Below are positions 22,424-35,091 of a stretch of 64,000 bases of DNA, one piece after another; the stretch's first letter is position 1, and each line of letters begins with the position of its first letter. The stretch is taken from contig BCIJ01000001.1 of NCBI GenBank assembly GCA_001599935.1, forward strand, positions 374,277 through 438,276, given 5' to 3'. Below the pieces are notes generated by a model, which saw only the letters and a program-made list of their open reading frames with translations, had not been told where the DNA came from and searched no databases. Position numbers and translations under genes: made by a program. The DNA is from Holtermannia corniformis. Its lineage: Eukaryota > Basidiomycota > Tremellomycetes > Holtermanniales.

Positions 22424-24640
22424 ATGGCTAAGATCAAGAAGCGAGGAGAGTCCGGAGCGTGAGTTGATTATAATTCAGGTGGAACAGTATTGACGCGCGG
22501 TTCCAGGGCCAAAAACTACACGACACGAAACCAGGCGCTCAAGAAGCTCCAGGTCTCACTCAGTGACTTCCGACGGCTATGTATCCTCAAGGGTGGGTAC
22601 AGCATCATACATCAAGATCCGAGCTCATGATAATAGGTATCTACCCTCGCGAGCCGCTGCACAAGAAGCGCGCCAACAAGGGCTCGTCGGCTCCTGCATC
22701 GTTCTACTACCAAAAGGATATCCAATACCTTCTGCACGAGCCGCTGCTCGAGAAGTTCCGGGAGCACAAGACGTTTGCGAAGAAGCTTGCACGGGCTCTT
22801 GGACGGCAAGAGTGGGCGTTGGCGAAGGGTTTGGAGGAACGTAAGCCGATTGCGCGTCTTGACCACCTCGTCAAGGAGAGGTCAGTAGATCTGGAGCTGT
22901 CGGAGCGACGCTGACTTGTCAAATTAGGTACCCCACCTTCACTCTTGCTTTGCAAGATCTTCACGACCCACTCAACCTCGTCTCGTTGTTCTCGGCCCTT
23001 CCCACCGCCCCTGTCCCTGGCAAGACGACCGTTTCGCCTGATGTGATCGCCGAATGCGGGCGATTGATTTCGGAGTGGAAGGTCTGGGCAATCAAGACTC
23101 ATGCCTTGCGCAAGGTTTTCCTTGGTATCAAGGGTGTCTACTACGAGGTCGAAGTGCCAGGCCATGGTGGCGAGATGGTCCGCGTACGATGGCTTGAGGG
23201 CTACGAGTTCCAGCAACATGTGCGTGATCATATATAACGACAAACTGCAAAGCTCATTTGAACAGGTCCCAACCGACGTCGACTTTCGTATCCTTCTCAC
23301 CTTCCTCGACCTCTACCGGACGCTGGTCTCGTTCACGCTGTACAAGCTGTACACCGACGAGAACCTAGTCTACCCGCCGCCCCTCGACGTCACGCTCGAC
23401 GAGTCAGGGGAAGGTGTCGGTGCTTTCCGGTTGGTGGAGAAGGCGCCTGCCGGCGTGGATGCTGCGGTTGTAGGGGAGAACGGCAAGCGGGTCACCAAGA
23501 AGGAGGTTCGGAGACAGATCAAGGGCATCCAGGCCAATGCAGATGGCGTGGCCATGGACGAGGACGAACCAGCGCAGGTACAAGACGAGGAGCCAGAGGA
23601 GGATTTCGTGGACCACCCGTCAAAGTCGGCTGCGACCGAGGATGTGTCAAGCGCGCCTCTGCCGACCTACACCTCCCTTCTCGCTTCCTCCTCTGCCGCT
23701 GCCCTCTCCACCAAAACCAACCTTCTCTTCTCCAACTACACCTTCTACCTCTCGCGTGAGACTTCATCGCGGACATGGGAGTTTGTCATCCGCGCGCTGG
23801 GTGGACGGGTCGTGTTGTCTTTGACCGCACCATCACCTTCGGCTGCACCAGAAGCCGACAGCATCACTCACGTACTGATCGACCGACCCATGGAGCCTGC
23901 GCGGATGCGCGAGATGGAGCAGGGACGGAAGTGGACGTGGGTGCAGCCGCAATGGGTTGCCGACTGCTGCAACCAGGGCAAAGTGCTTGGCAAGGACAGC
24001 TACGGTCCTGGCGAGGCGCTGCCACCCCATTTGAGCCCGTGGGATGGTGAGGGTGAGGCCGTACGACCATGGCTCGATGCTAGCGCCGTCGACGGCGCTC
24101 CCGAGGACGTCGAGGAGGAAGAGGAGATGGAGGTCGATGAGCCAGCCGGATCAGAAGACGAGGACCAGGATGAGGAGGAAGAGGCTGTGGAGCAGACGTA
24201 TCCTCCTGCATTGCTCGCTTCGTCTCTCGACCCCACCAACACAACGCTGCTGCATGCCGCCGAGCTCGAGGCCGAATCGACGGGCGTGCCACACGCTACC
24301 TTCCGCGCCAACCTCAAGGAGGCAATCAAGGCCAATGCGGCTGAAGCCAAGACGCTGGCGAGCGAAAAGGCCCGCAAGGGCGCAGCCAAGCAGGGCAAGG
24401 ACGAGGATCTGCGCAAGATCATGATGAGTGGCAAGAAGGCCAAGTTGTACGAGAAGATGAAGTACAGCAACCGGGAGAAGCAGGAGGAGGTGCGTCACCT
24501 GCGGCGATGTTTGAAGACATGCTGACGTATATCCCACGCAGAAAGAGCTCCTCGAGTCGAAGCGGGTTGCGATCGAGAAGCGAAAGCGCAAGGAAGCACG
24601 GCTGCAGTCCATCGGCAAAGGTGGCGGCCCTCGCAAGTGA
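22424..24640 (+). CDS. NOP7: Pescadillo homolog, ribosome biogenesis factor
   Basis: Nucleolar scaffold of the Nop7-Erb1-Ytm1 (PeBoW) complex, needed for 27S pre-rRNA processing and 60S assembly. It starts [12 protein letters not shown]. The N-terminal Pescadillo domain shows [42 protein letters not shown] and [20 protein letters not shown] domain follows at about 23710-23990, ending [10 protein letters not shown]. The C-terminal part has long acidic runs and a basic coiled tail with [16 protein letters not shown]. Five or more introns lie in the first third; the long exon begins around 23265. The intergenic distance from the M13 gene is only about 170 bp. Confidence 0.96.
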
Positions 24641-24904
24641 TGCCATTTGCCCTCGTATCCCCGCATTCCTCATGTTTGTCACATCTAGCTCTCGCATGCA
24701 TTCGGTCTCTCGACATTGGCTCGCAGACTGATCGGCCCTGACACATTCTTGAGTGCCAACACGTGCGTAGGCGTTCGCCACCGGGTGTGCTGCAGCTCGA
24801 CGCGCCGTATCATGGCGACAGCAACGATACAACCAAGTATCACAAGATCGACAAGAATTGCAGCAACGAGTCGTAGCTGGCTGTGCAGTGTTTGCACACG
24901 TTGG

Positions 24905-26134
24905 AATGTCCGACCTTAGCAAGTTCGACCCTTTGTCGTTACCCCTATCTTATCTCCCTGCGCCAATCTTGGGTCTCTTCGTGTTGGTCTACATCGGACT
25001 GGCACCCCTGTTCAAGACCGATAAGCAAAGGGCGTACATCCTCTCGACTTTGTCGTCATGCGTGATGACACTTGCGAGCTTGCCGTTCTTGGCTCGCTAC
25101 TTGACGGGAGGGTTCGCTCATGTCATGAGCGTTGAGCATGGGTGGGGTGGTCGACAGGGCGCTGAGGCGATAGTGGTGTTCTTTGGCTGCTATCTTGTTG
25201 GTGCGTGCCGACGTGAAAATATACCTTCCCCGGGCAGCTCACTTATCCCCAGCGGACGTGAGTCGCGTTCAATAGATCCTTTCATTGATCCTGTGCTAGT
25301 TGGCCATCGGTGTGGTTGCGTATCCCAAGCAGGTTGGGCTACTCACTGGTTGGATTCATCACACGTAGGCCAGATCTGCACCTATTTCAACTGACCGATA
25401 GCAGGGTTTACATCGCCATCATGTACCATCTCGCTGTCAACACCAAGCTGTCGCCTGTCTTCGTGTCTGCGTGTATCATGGAGGTGAATCCCACGCAGAG
25501 TCGTACATGCCTGAGTTGACTGCCGTGCAAGCTGCCCACGTTTCATCTCGCCATCTCCCACCTCTTGCCAAGCGTCCGTCATGACGCCACCTTCCTAGCC
25601 CTCTTCTTCGCCACCAGGATCGTCTTCCATGTGTGCTTGCTAGCAGACTGTGCCTTCCCATCAGCTGCCCTGGGAGGAAGCTACTTTCCCGTCAGCATCC
25701 TCATCCCCTCAGGAGTACTGCACGCCGCCTGGTTCAGCAACGGCGTGCAAGGCTACATCAAACGCCGACAAGCAAGCGTGGCCACACCTCCAGTACCTCA
25801 GCCTACCCATGACACTGTGGATGGGCTGATCTCAGAGGAGGTCGACGAAATGCTGCCAACCGAGATCGGGGCGAGCTCGGCAGCGTCAACGCCAACTACA
25901 ACTCCTCTCATCACCCCGCACAGTTCGGCGTCTCCCGCCTCGCTCTTCCCTTCACTCTCGCTTCAACCACCTCTCCCACCGCTGCTACAGCTTCCGCCGC
26001 TGTCGTTTCCAGATCACCGGGCGTTCAGCGGCGCTGTCAAGCAATCGTGGGAAGAGAAGAAGGGCCGGTTCATGCAGAGTCTCGAGGGCGTGCGAAATCG
26101 CCGCAAGAGCCATACCGAGCTGCCTACGACCTGA
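24905..26134 (+). CDS. TLC-domain membrane protein
   Basis: Multi-pass ER-type membrane protein of the TRAM-LAG1-CLN8 fold, probably linked to lipid or sphingolipid handling (family knowledge; exact activity unknown). The first exon has two TM helices (ILGLFVLVYIGLAPLF; LSSCVMTLASLPF). The conserved core GWIHHTVYIAIMYHLAVNT and IMELPTFHLAISHLLP follows over four short introns. The Asp of the family's G-Y-x4-D segment is encoded by a 5-nt exon at 25253-25257. Later helices include ATFLALFFATRIVFHVCLL. The C-terminal tail is Pro/Ser/Thr-rich and cytosolic. It is not a ceramide synthase with a homeobox, being shorter. Confidence 0.87.
25253..25257 (+). other. 5-nt microexon of the TLC gene
   Basis: CGGAC lies between introns 25201-25252 (GTGCGT...CAG) and 25258-25299 (GTGAGT...TAG). 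It turns the phase from 1 to 0 and gives LVADLAIGVV, restoring the conserved Asp. No single-intron model keeps the frame. Confidence 0.7.
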
Positions 26135-26375
26135 TGCGTGAGCTTGGCTTTGGACTGATGGTGCTCTGCTTGCTGTTCGCCGGACACTATGATGTAGTCT
26201 GCCACCAATGACAGTCTGTGCAACTCGGGTGCCACGCACGGGCCTCGGCCAATCTCGGCATGGCATCCAGGTCCGGTTCACAACTTGATCACGTGAGGCG
26301 ACCTCAAAGGAGACGACGTAGCTTTGTTCTACGCGTCAACTGGCAGCACACCGCAGGTTAATCCATACCAGGACG

Positions 26376-28427
26376 ATGGCGATGAGTAGAGTGCTAGCTG
26401 GAGCAGTGGCGCTTGTGCTGTTGACGACGCGAGGTATGTATTTTCGACTCGATCTCGTTGTCCCGCCTCGGCTGAACGAGCTGACTTTTGCTTCGCATAG
26501 TCAGCGCACATGCGCATCACAATGTTACAGAGATAGATACGGGTGTTCCAATAGATGTCACTCTTTATATACATGTAAGCCATGGGTACGGCGCTGACCC
26601 GTGAAAGTTGTAGGCGCTGATACGGTGGCAAGATGGGCTTGCAGACATTCGTTTGGGGAATCATGTTCCCTGTCGGGATGGTGTTTGGCTTGTCCAAGTG
26701 AGTTGAGCTCGGAGCTGAATCAAGTACGATTATGTGTGTCTTACCAAGGTTATCAGGTCGCGATGGCATGTGCCGACTCAGGCCACAGCCCTGCTGTTGA
26801 CCATGGCCGGATACTGGATGGGACACCACCATCACGGTCGCCAATTCCCCTCTACAGTAAGTCCACTGGAGACAGTGGAGACGACTGATACAATGACATA
26901 GGTACACGGCACAATGGCCAAGATCTTGATGTTCTTCATGGTCCTCGTGAGCTCATCATGTCAACCTGGAGCATTGGCTAACAACACTGTAGATGGGCAC
27001 GCTCGGCACGTTCCTCAAGTTGCACATCATGGAGAAGACTGTCCGACCATATGTCGTCAAAGTCCATGGCTTTGTCGGCAAGTTGTTCCCTGTGCTCGGC
27101 TGGACCCGTACGTTGCGACCACGGCGAACGCAAGCGGCTGATCCTCTGTCACAGAAATGCTTTTTGGTGTTGCGACGGCTTTCGGCTACTGTCGTGGCGG
27201 CCATCTGGGTCAGTGCGCTGCGCACTACCTCATGGGCTCTGCCTTTGTGCGTTTGCGGTTACGGAAGAGTGCCGGTCCAGCTGACGATCGGTGAAGATTG
27301 GCTATGGTGCCGTCCTAGTCATCATGCTACATCTCGGCGGCGCATGGCTTGCACGTACTGGCCAGAGCCAAGAAATGTTCGATTCGATCGTGATGACGAT
27401 TTGGGTGTGTCTACTCCGAGTTGCCGCAGATCAGAGACTGATCACGCCGCACTGCAGGGTATTATCAACACGTTCACTGAGCACCACGGTGGCCCTTGGA
27501 CCCACAAGGGTGCGCTGCTGCTCTTTGCGACGTACTCGACTGATCCTGATAGACCTTCAACATACGTTCATGGGCGTTCTCTGGTGGGCCGGTGGGATGC
27601 TCGGCATGTTCTTGAGCCGTAACGGCAAGCGTTCGTTTGTTCCGGCTCTGCTGTGAGTTGCGCGGGACGAAAAACGCGTATGCTGACAGGGTGCAGCATT
27701 ATCATGACGGGTTGGGGTATGTCTTACCTCTTTTGCTGAACTGGTTTAACACGCTTCGTAGGTATGTCGGCGCACGAGCAAGCCCTCATGATCTCTTCCA
27801 AGGTGAGCATCGACCCTGGCATAAAATGCGCTCGGCTGATCATGTACCCAGATTCACGCCCTGTTTGGGTATGCACTCATGGCCGCTGGTCTTGCGCGCC
27901 TCGTCGAGGTGTGCTTCTTCCTCGGCGACCAGCCAACGCCCGAAGGTGTTGTGCGCATCTTTCAGCACTTGCCTCCGTACGTGAGTTGCTAGCGTGAACC
28001 TGGAGATTCGACGCGGCTCACGGCGTACAGCTGCTGGTACTAGGCGGGACGCTGTTCATGTCTGCAACTGACGAGGAGCTGCGCAACGCCGACGAGTCCG
28101 TATGCTACACTGCCGTGGGTGGCGACTGACGATCCCAGCCACGGCATCGACCACGTCACATATGCGCTGTTCGACTTTTCCCTCTCGTTCCTCCTCTACC
28201 TGCTGATCAGTGTGCTCGTGCACCTGTACATGACCACGGGCCGCAACGGTGCCCAGACGGCGGCGGCCGAAGCGCAAGCGGCGCTCACAAGTCAAGAGGC
28301 CGGCTACTCGCGTGTCCAAGGCGCCGAGTCGTTCGAGATGACGTCTGCTCTGAGCGAGGGCGAAGAGGACGCACTCAAGATCGACGAGGGCGAGTGGAAG
28401 GATGAGAACCAGTCACGGCGGGTTTAG
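26376..28427 (+). CDS. YTP1: YTP1-family multi-pass membrane protein
   Basis: Membrane protein of the fungal YTP1 family (an N-terminal domain of unknown function plus the YTP1 C-terminal domain); biochemical role unknown. A signal peptide (MAMSRVLAGAVALVLLTT) is followed by a His-containing lumenal piece. The first conserved helix MGLQTFVWGIMFPVGMVF then continues across an intron to SRWHVPTQ. Later come MGHHHHGRQFPS, VHGTMAKILMFFMVL, TEHHGGPWTHK and TFMGVLWWAGGMLGMF, the last two highly typical of the family. About ten short introns. The C-terminal tail (about 28300-28427) is acidic and cytosolic. The start is chosen because it gives the signal peptide. Confidence 0.88.
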
Positions 28428-28664
28428 CTCGCCTTGTATCATCCAATGTAACAGCATGGCGCCACAAAGTGTTTCAGAGGCCAGGTGATCAGCGTCAGCA
28501 ACCTTGCGCACCACGGCCAATCACTCGCCGTGGATTCCGTCGTTCGGCCACTGGATTTGCCCGATCGAGTAATTCCACGTTTCCCGGCTCTTTTCCCTGC
28601 CATCGCTGCCGTCTCGTTCGACTGATCATCACCACCACCACTCACTCTCATCCTCCAAGTCATC

Positions 28665-30686
28665 ATGCAAGTCACCTCACTCTTGCGCTATGCTCAAGTC
28701 TGCCCTTTCCTGGGGGCCTCCAACACGGCCACGCTGCGCTCGCTCGCGGCGACGCCTGTCCAGGGCCACGCCCAGCTCTCATCGCTCACCGCGCGCGCCA
28801 TCCAGTGCCCGATGATGGGTCCCAAGCTTGCCGCCATCAACCAGGCAAGGACCTATGCGTCGGTCGCGGGTCGCAAAGAGGTCGAGGAGATCCACAAGGT
28901 CAGTCGATCGGATCGGGCAGTGTGCGCTGGCAGGTGCTGATGGGCTGGAACAGTCAAAGGACATCCCGTTCCCTGCCGACGGTATCCCAACGGGCAAGTG
29001 CCCGCACGCCAAGGCTGCGGTTGCTGCTGCCGCTGTCGCCGCACGCGCCGTTGCCGATGCTACTTCGATCACTAGGCGGGCGGCGCGCCCCACACAGTCG
29101 TTCGACTACCAGCGTTTCTACGAGGCCGAGCTTGACAAGAAACACAAGGACAAGTGAGTGGGAGCGATTCACCCATGGGTCGAGCTGACATTGGCAGGTC
29201 TTATCGCTACTTTAACAACATCAACCGCTTGGCCGAAAAATTCCCAGTGGCGCATACGGCCAATCCAAAGGACGAAGTTGATGTCTGGTGCTCAAACGAC
29301 TACCTCGGCATGAGTCGCAGCAAGGTGGTGCTCGACACGATGAAGTGAGGCCTATATACCCGTGCAGATCGCAGCTGATCCGTCAGACGCACACTGAACC
29401 GCTACGGAGCTGGTGCCGGTGGGACCCGCAACATTGCCGGTAACGGCGCTATCCATCTTTCGCTCGAGGACGAGCTTGCGTCCTTGCACCGCAAGCAGGC
29501 TGCTCTCGTCTTTTCATCTTGCTATGTGGCCAACGACGCCTGCTTGGCCACGATCGGGTCCAAGCTGCCCGGTTGTGTCATCTTTTCCGACGCATCCAAC
29601 CATGCCTCGATGATCCAGGGCATCTCGCACTCCAAGGCTAAAAAGGTCATCTGGAAGCACAACGACTTGGCCGATCTCGAGGCCAAGCTCAAGCAGGTGC
29701 CCAAGGAGACGCCCAAGATTATCGCGTTTGAGAGCGTCTACTCCATGTGCGGCAGTGTTGCACCGATCAAGGAGATTTGCGACCTCGCCGACGAGTACGG
29801 TGCGATCACCTTCCTCGACGAGGTGCACGCGGTCGGCATGTACGGTCCAGCGGGCGCCGGTGTTGCCGAGCACCTCGACTACGATGCCCACATGGCGACG
29901 CGCGACTCGCCTGACCCCGTCGAGGGCAGTGTGATGGACCGCATCGACATTATCACCGGCACGCTCGGCAAGGCCTACGGTGTGGTCGGTGGCTACATTG
30001 CCGGCTCGTCCAACCTTGTCGATGTCGTGCGCTCGTACGCTCCCGGCTTCATCTTTACCACCTCGCTGCCGCCCGCTATCGTCGCCGGTGCCCAGGCGTC
30101 GATTGCCTACCAGAAGGAATTCATCGGCGACCGTCAGTTGCAGCACATCAACACTCGCCAAGTCAAGGCCGAGTTCGGCAAGCTCGGGATCCCCGTCGTA
30201 CCCAACCCCAGCCACATTATCCCCGTTCTCGTGGGCGATGCCGCACTCGCCAAGGAGGCTTCAGACACTCTGCTCGCTCGTCACGGTATCTACGTGCAGT
30301 CGATCAACTACCCTACCGTCCCCGTTGGCGAGGAGCGTCTCCGCATTACCCCGACGCCCGGCCACACGACCGAACAGATGAACCACCTGATCTCGTCGAT
30401 CGATTCAGTCTTCAACAAGCTCAACTTGAAGCGCACGGCCGACTGGGAGGCGATCGGTGGCCGCGCAGGCGTCGGTATGCCTCTTTCGGCTCTCACCTCG
30501 TCCAACACGACCATCCCGTGCTGGAACGATGAGCAGCTCGGTCTCCACGACGGCTCGGCACCGCGCATGCTCGAGACGGGCAACAAGGGTTTGGTCATGG
30601 ACCAGGCAGTCGAGGTCGCCGAGCAGCGTTTGACGCACTTGCTCGATGCACAGCCCGTCTTGAAGGAGGTTGCCGCGAGCGCTTGA
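28665..30686 (+). CDS. HEM1: 5-aminolevulinate synthase, mitochondrial
   Basis: PLP enzyme that condenses glycine and succinyl-CoA to 5-aminolevulinate, the first step of haem synthesis, in the mitochondrial matrix. Four exons (28665-28898, 28954-29153, 29198-29344, 29387-30686) join to 626 aa. The presequence holds three Cys-Pro haem-regulatory motifs at residues 13, 48 and 94. The catalytic core starts [11 protein letters not shown] and shows [51 protein letters not shown] and the Schiff-base Lys in TGTLGKAYG. Codon choice is strongly C-ending, suggesting high expression. The last exon is intronless over 1.3 kb, unlike its neighbours. Confidence 0.98.
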
Positions 30687-31081
30687 TTGTAGTCGATGCA
30701 AGTGTTGCTGCGTCGACAATTGACTGTTGCAAAGTCCACATCAGTGATTCTGACACGGCGTCTTGTCGACCTGACAACTGGCATTTATTTGCACTTACCA
30801 CGGCTTTGTACGCCTGACGCTACAGGATGCTGACTTGACCGCACACCGAGACTGTTTCTACCCAAGCCACGTCATACGATTGCACGCAGATGAGGGTAAG
30901 CAATCGATGCGCTGCAGTCGCTTCCAGTACTTGCAGAGCGCCTGTGAAAGTTACGCACTGTTATATTAACTACGCATCGATGCTATTGAGCAGTGACCCT
31001 CTCACGGCTGAAGCGTGTGTCGAGCAATTACGTGCATAGCAACGTTTATATAGTACATACAGACCACTTGACCAATGCAGC
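30687..31081. other. Intergenic between convergent genes, nothing seen
   Basis: A/T-richer 3' flanks of HEM1 and of the transporter; no ORF, RNA gene or repeat recognised. Confidence 0.5.
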
Positions 31082-33291
31082 TCAAATCCGCTCGACCTGG
31101 TACTCGCCTTCGCCGCCCTCCTTCTTCTCGCCAGAGTGCGCGTACTCGGGGTCGTTGATCCCGTGCAGGTTGGGGTCGAAGCCGAACAAGGCGTCCATCT
31201 GGCTGAGTGCGAGGCCCTCTGCGTGGGTGTCAGTGGTGATGTTGAGGGCGCTGTTGACAACGCACTGGTCTCGGGGAGGAAAAAGTAGGCCCAGACGGCA
31301 GAGAGGACCAAGCAGCCAGCAAAGAAGAGCCAGGTACCCCAACCCATGGCCAGGAAGATGTAGGGGGTCGTCTTGGTGATGCAAAGTTGCCACGCCCACT
31401 GTGAAATGTCAGCCCTGTTTGCTGACCTAGTACGTATAACCCACCTGGCACATTGCCGACCAAGCGCCGAGCAGCCCACGAAGGCGAAGAGGGTAGATTT
31501 CACTCGTGATGATCCAAGGCAGGCCGCTGTAGCGTATCAGCAAACTGCCACTTTCACCGACTGGGCGATACCGACTTGGCACCAAATGACCAGCAGACCG
31601 AGTAGATCATGATCAACGCCGTTGCAGCCTTGCCACCTGCCTTGGTGGACGCAGACAGGGCAGAAGGGGCCTGGTCCGCCGGGTGGCCGACCTTAACGTA
31701 GACACCGACGCCAATGAGGCAGATCGCACAAAGCGTCGAAGAAACAATCCACGGCTGCCTGCGACCCCACGCTACGGTCGTCAGCTCAAGCACATGCAGA
31801 GAGGGGGAGTACACTCACAGTCAATGAACCAAACGTAGAAGATGATGCTACCAATCGCCTTGACAAGGCCATAGATACCGGTGTAAAGCGCAGTGTCGGT
31901 GATCCCAATGCTCTTGAACAGCGTTACCGAGTAGTAGTTGATTGCGTTCGCCCCTGAGAAGTTCTGGAGTGCTTTAGGGCAAGACGATTAGCGCTAGTTT
32001 CTGCTCGCGCGTGCAGGACTAACCGAACACTGCGCAGATGTTAGCGGATTACATACTGTGAGGCTCACGATCACTCACTGATGAAGGCGAGTGCAACGCG
32101 GTTTCGGATGCCTGGCAGCAGGCACTCCTTGAAAGCCCCCTTGAGGTATCCAGAGAGTCCAGAGCCGCCGTGGGCGACTGCACGCTCAGTTTCGATACGG
32201 TCCTTGAACATGGTGACCTCTTCTTGAATGTCTGGGAGGAAATATCAGAACAAGCGCAAAGCGCAGTTCGCAAGCGCAAATTATCACTCACAGTGATGGT
32301 CGGCGGGCAGTCCACGCAGGTAAGTCAAGACCTTGAGGCACTCTTCCTCCTTGCCCGACTTTAGAAGGAAAAGAGGCGATTCTTTGAGGAAAAAGCACGC
32401 GATAAAGAGGATGCCTCCCGGGATGATCTGGACGGCCATGGGGATCCTCCAGGAGATCGACTTGTCAAGCGGCTGATGGCGCGAGATCCCAAAATTCACC
32501 CAGAATCCGGCTACACTACCCAGCTGATAGGCGATTTCGAACATGCCAGTAAGACGGCCACGAATAGCTAGAGGAGTCAGTGCAGGAAGGGTGAAGGAAA
32601 ACCACGAAAAGCTGACGCGGCGGCGCAATTTCACTGATAAACGCGGGTACGACGCCTGTGATGCCTCCTACGGCCAAGCCTGGAGTGTATTCAGCATGCT
32701 AGAGGATGGGAGGACGTTGGACGAACCGCAGATTGAGCGGCCGGCGTAGATTAGACCCAGTTGGTGGGTGGCGACTGTTTGCATGATCGAGCCGATGACG
32801 AAGATGACGGATGAGACTAGAAGCGTAATCTTGCGGCCGTAAAGCTCCATTGAACCCCAGGAGAACGCGGCGCCAAAGAAAGCAGCGGCCTGGAAGCACG
32901 AGGTGACATTCGAGCTGGTGGCCGCCACTTGCGAAGTCGACATGCGGTCGATCCCAAAGTCATGCTTGAAGGATGTTCGGGTGATGCTGATGCACATTAG
33001 CCTTGATCGTGTCGGCGGCGGACAACTCACGTCGTACCCAAGAAAGCAGAGCTGTCGTTTGTTAGTATCGATCAGACGCCACCCACATACGCACTCATAG
33101 CCAAACTGCACGTGGTTAGCGACAGCCTGGTCCAAATCGCAATACGCACTGTGATAGCACCCCAACTGATCAAGAAAGCAGCAAAATAGACTTTGAAGTT
33201 GTACTGCGCAAGTGAACAACGGCCCTCGACCTGTCGATCTACTCACCACCTCTTTGGGCGTCGGCCTGTCCTCAACAATCTTGAAGCCCAT
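31082..33291 (-). CDS. MFS sugar/quinate-type transporter
   Basis: 12-TM proton symporter of the sugar porter family. It starts MGFKIVEDRPTPKEV and continues over very short exons to TM1 with FGYDSAFLGTTITR, a pattern close to fungal quinate or uronate permeases. Motifs: MELYGRK (loop 2-3), GLAVGGITGVVPAF, SEIAP, RGRLTGMFEIAYQLG, SWRIPMAVQIIPG, KESPLFLL (PESPxxL site), then NFSGANAINYYSV and GRRQPWI. It ends in an acidic tail closing VERI. About a dozen short introns. It shares a divergent promoter with the DapA-family aldolase, so a role in importing that pathway's substrate is plausible (inference). Confidence 0.88.
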
Positions 33292-33660
33292 GATGGCGAT
33301 GTCGATTAATGTGCGGGGTAGTGGAACAAGCTGAATCCGAGTCTTTATGGACGGGGCCTGTTCGGCTTTGATCCAGGGGCCTCCCGAAAGTCGGCTGGTC
33401 ACCCCGGTTGGGGTCGGTTGGCCCCGACGCGCGAGCGCTGGACTCCAGGGCAGTCTGTCGCTCAAAGGGGCAATAGCTTGCGGGGTTCCTTGACAACAGC
33501 CGTCATGCAGCTGACACGGGGGTATCGGCTTGTCCCGAACGCGGCCCGAGGGTTCGGTAGGGCGACCGGTCCGTCACAGCTGCCGTGCTCAAGCGCCTTA
33601 CATAGACGTGTGCTGAGCCGACTGTCGGCTCTTTCCATTACCTAGCTAGAAATCACCAAG
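33292..33660. promoter_or_regulatory. Divergent promoter with two inverted repeats
   Basis: 369 bp between the transporter and aldolase start codons. It holds GTCGG-N6-CCGAC at 33413-33428, which contains CGG-N6-CCG as bound by dimeric Zn2Cys6 regulators, and a perfect CCGAAC-N11-GTTCGG at 33535-33557. Regulator binding is inference. Confidence 0.45.
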
Positions 33661-34837
33661 ATGCCTATCGCCACCTCGTCCTCTACTGCACTCCCCGGAG
33701 GCATCTACGTCCCCATTGTTACTTTCTTTGAGAACACGCCCGAGCAAGCGCTTGACATCCCGACCCATGTTGCGTTCATCGAGCGCCTGGCTGCGGCCGG
33801 TGTCGACGGCGTCGTGACCATGGGGTCGACCGGCGAGGCTGTCACGCTCTCGCGGGATGAGCGCAAGGAGGTGAGTGACGCGAGGTGTCAGTCCAACCTA
33901 CTGATGTGTTTCAGCTCACCAAGACTGCCGTCGAAGCCTTTGCCAAGGTCGGCAACCCAGGCCCCATCATTGCCGGCACCGTCGGTGCTCAATCAACCGC
34001 CCAAGCGATCGAGTTTGCAAAGGACGCCCACTCTGTCGGTGCCCGCTACGCGCTCGTCCTTCCTCCCAGCTATTACCCTGGGCACATGAACGAGGAGGCA
34101 ATCCAGACCTTTTACGAGGATGTGGGTTGATCGCGGTACCTTGACATTCCAGACTGACCCGCCTCAGGTCGCCGACGCTTCGCCAATCCCCATCTTGGTC
34201 TACTCGTACCCCGGCGTGTGCTCCGGTATCAACATGAGCACCGACTTGATCGGCCGGATCGCACGCCACCCAAACGTCGCCGGTGTCAAGCACACTGACC
34301 ACGACATTGGCAAGGTCGCCCGGTTGGCCTCGCTCAAAGACTCGTTTGGCTGTGAGTGACGCAGCAGCGTCCGGCGAATAATGCTGATTTAGCCACAGCA
34401 AGCTTCACCGTGCTTGGTGGTGCGACCGACTACCTGCTCGGTGCTCTTGCCGTCGGCGGCGAGGGCGCCATCACGGGCATGGCAAACGCAGCGCCTCGTG
34501 CCTGCCTCAAAGCGTACGAGCTCGTCAAGCAGGGCAAGCAAGCCGAGGCTCTCAAGCTCGGCGGCGTCATTGCCCGTGCAGAGTGGTCTCTCGGCAAGGG
34601 CGGCTTGCTCGGTACCAAGGTGCGTCCAATGCCTCACGCATCGTGCGGGCTGATTAGCGACAGTACTCTGCGACAAAGTTCTCTGGCTTGCCCGACTCGG
34701 CTGCGATCGCGCGGAAACCATTGCCGATCGTGAGCGAGGCGACCAAGAAGCACATTGAATCCGAGGTCGGGCCCCTGGCCGAGATTGAGGCTCAGCTTGC
34801 CAAGGAGGGTTATGTTGGTGCCATTCTGCGGGCTTGA
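33661..34837 (+). CDS. DapA-family (dihydrodipicolinate synthase-like) aldolase
   Basis: Class I Schiff-base aldolase with a TIM barrel. Landmarks: GGIYVPIVTFF, AAGVDGVVTMGSTGEA, PPSYYPGHMN, PILVYSYPG with the conserved Tyr, and the Schiff-base Lys in VAGVKHTD. A Gly-rich end VLGGATDYLLGAL follows. Four short introns; stop at 34837. Fungi make lysine by the aminoadipate route, so true lysine synthesis is unlikely. 4-hydroxy-2-oxoglutarate aldolase or the deoxy-hexulosonate aldolase of galacturonate breakdown are better candidates (inference from family knowledge and the adjacent transporter). Confidence 0.9.
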
Positions 34838-35091
34838 GCGCCTTGTTGTACAGTACGCAATGTAGACGCTTGCACTAGAGCTTCGCGGGTGACAGCCCGG
34901 GTCAGGCCACATCGCGCGTCAGTCGCCCCAGCCCATCAGCGTACTCACTGCGGTCATACAAGTCCGTGGCATGTCGTGACACTGCGCACCAGGATGCTAC
35001 ACTACTCGGGGGCTCTTTCTGCCAAACAGTCCCTCAGCTGTCGCCCGCCCGTTAGCCCTCGGGATTGTTTTTGGACGCCTCGACGCGGTGC

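Noticed and set aside
29514..30215. 233-aa minus-strand open frame
   Set aside because: It lies fully antisense to the long HEM1 exon; it is open because of biased C-ending codons.
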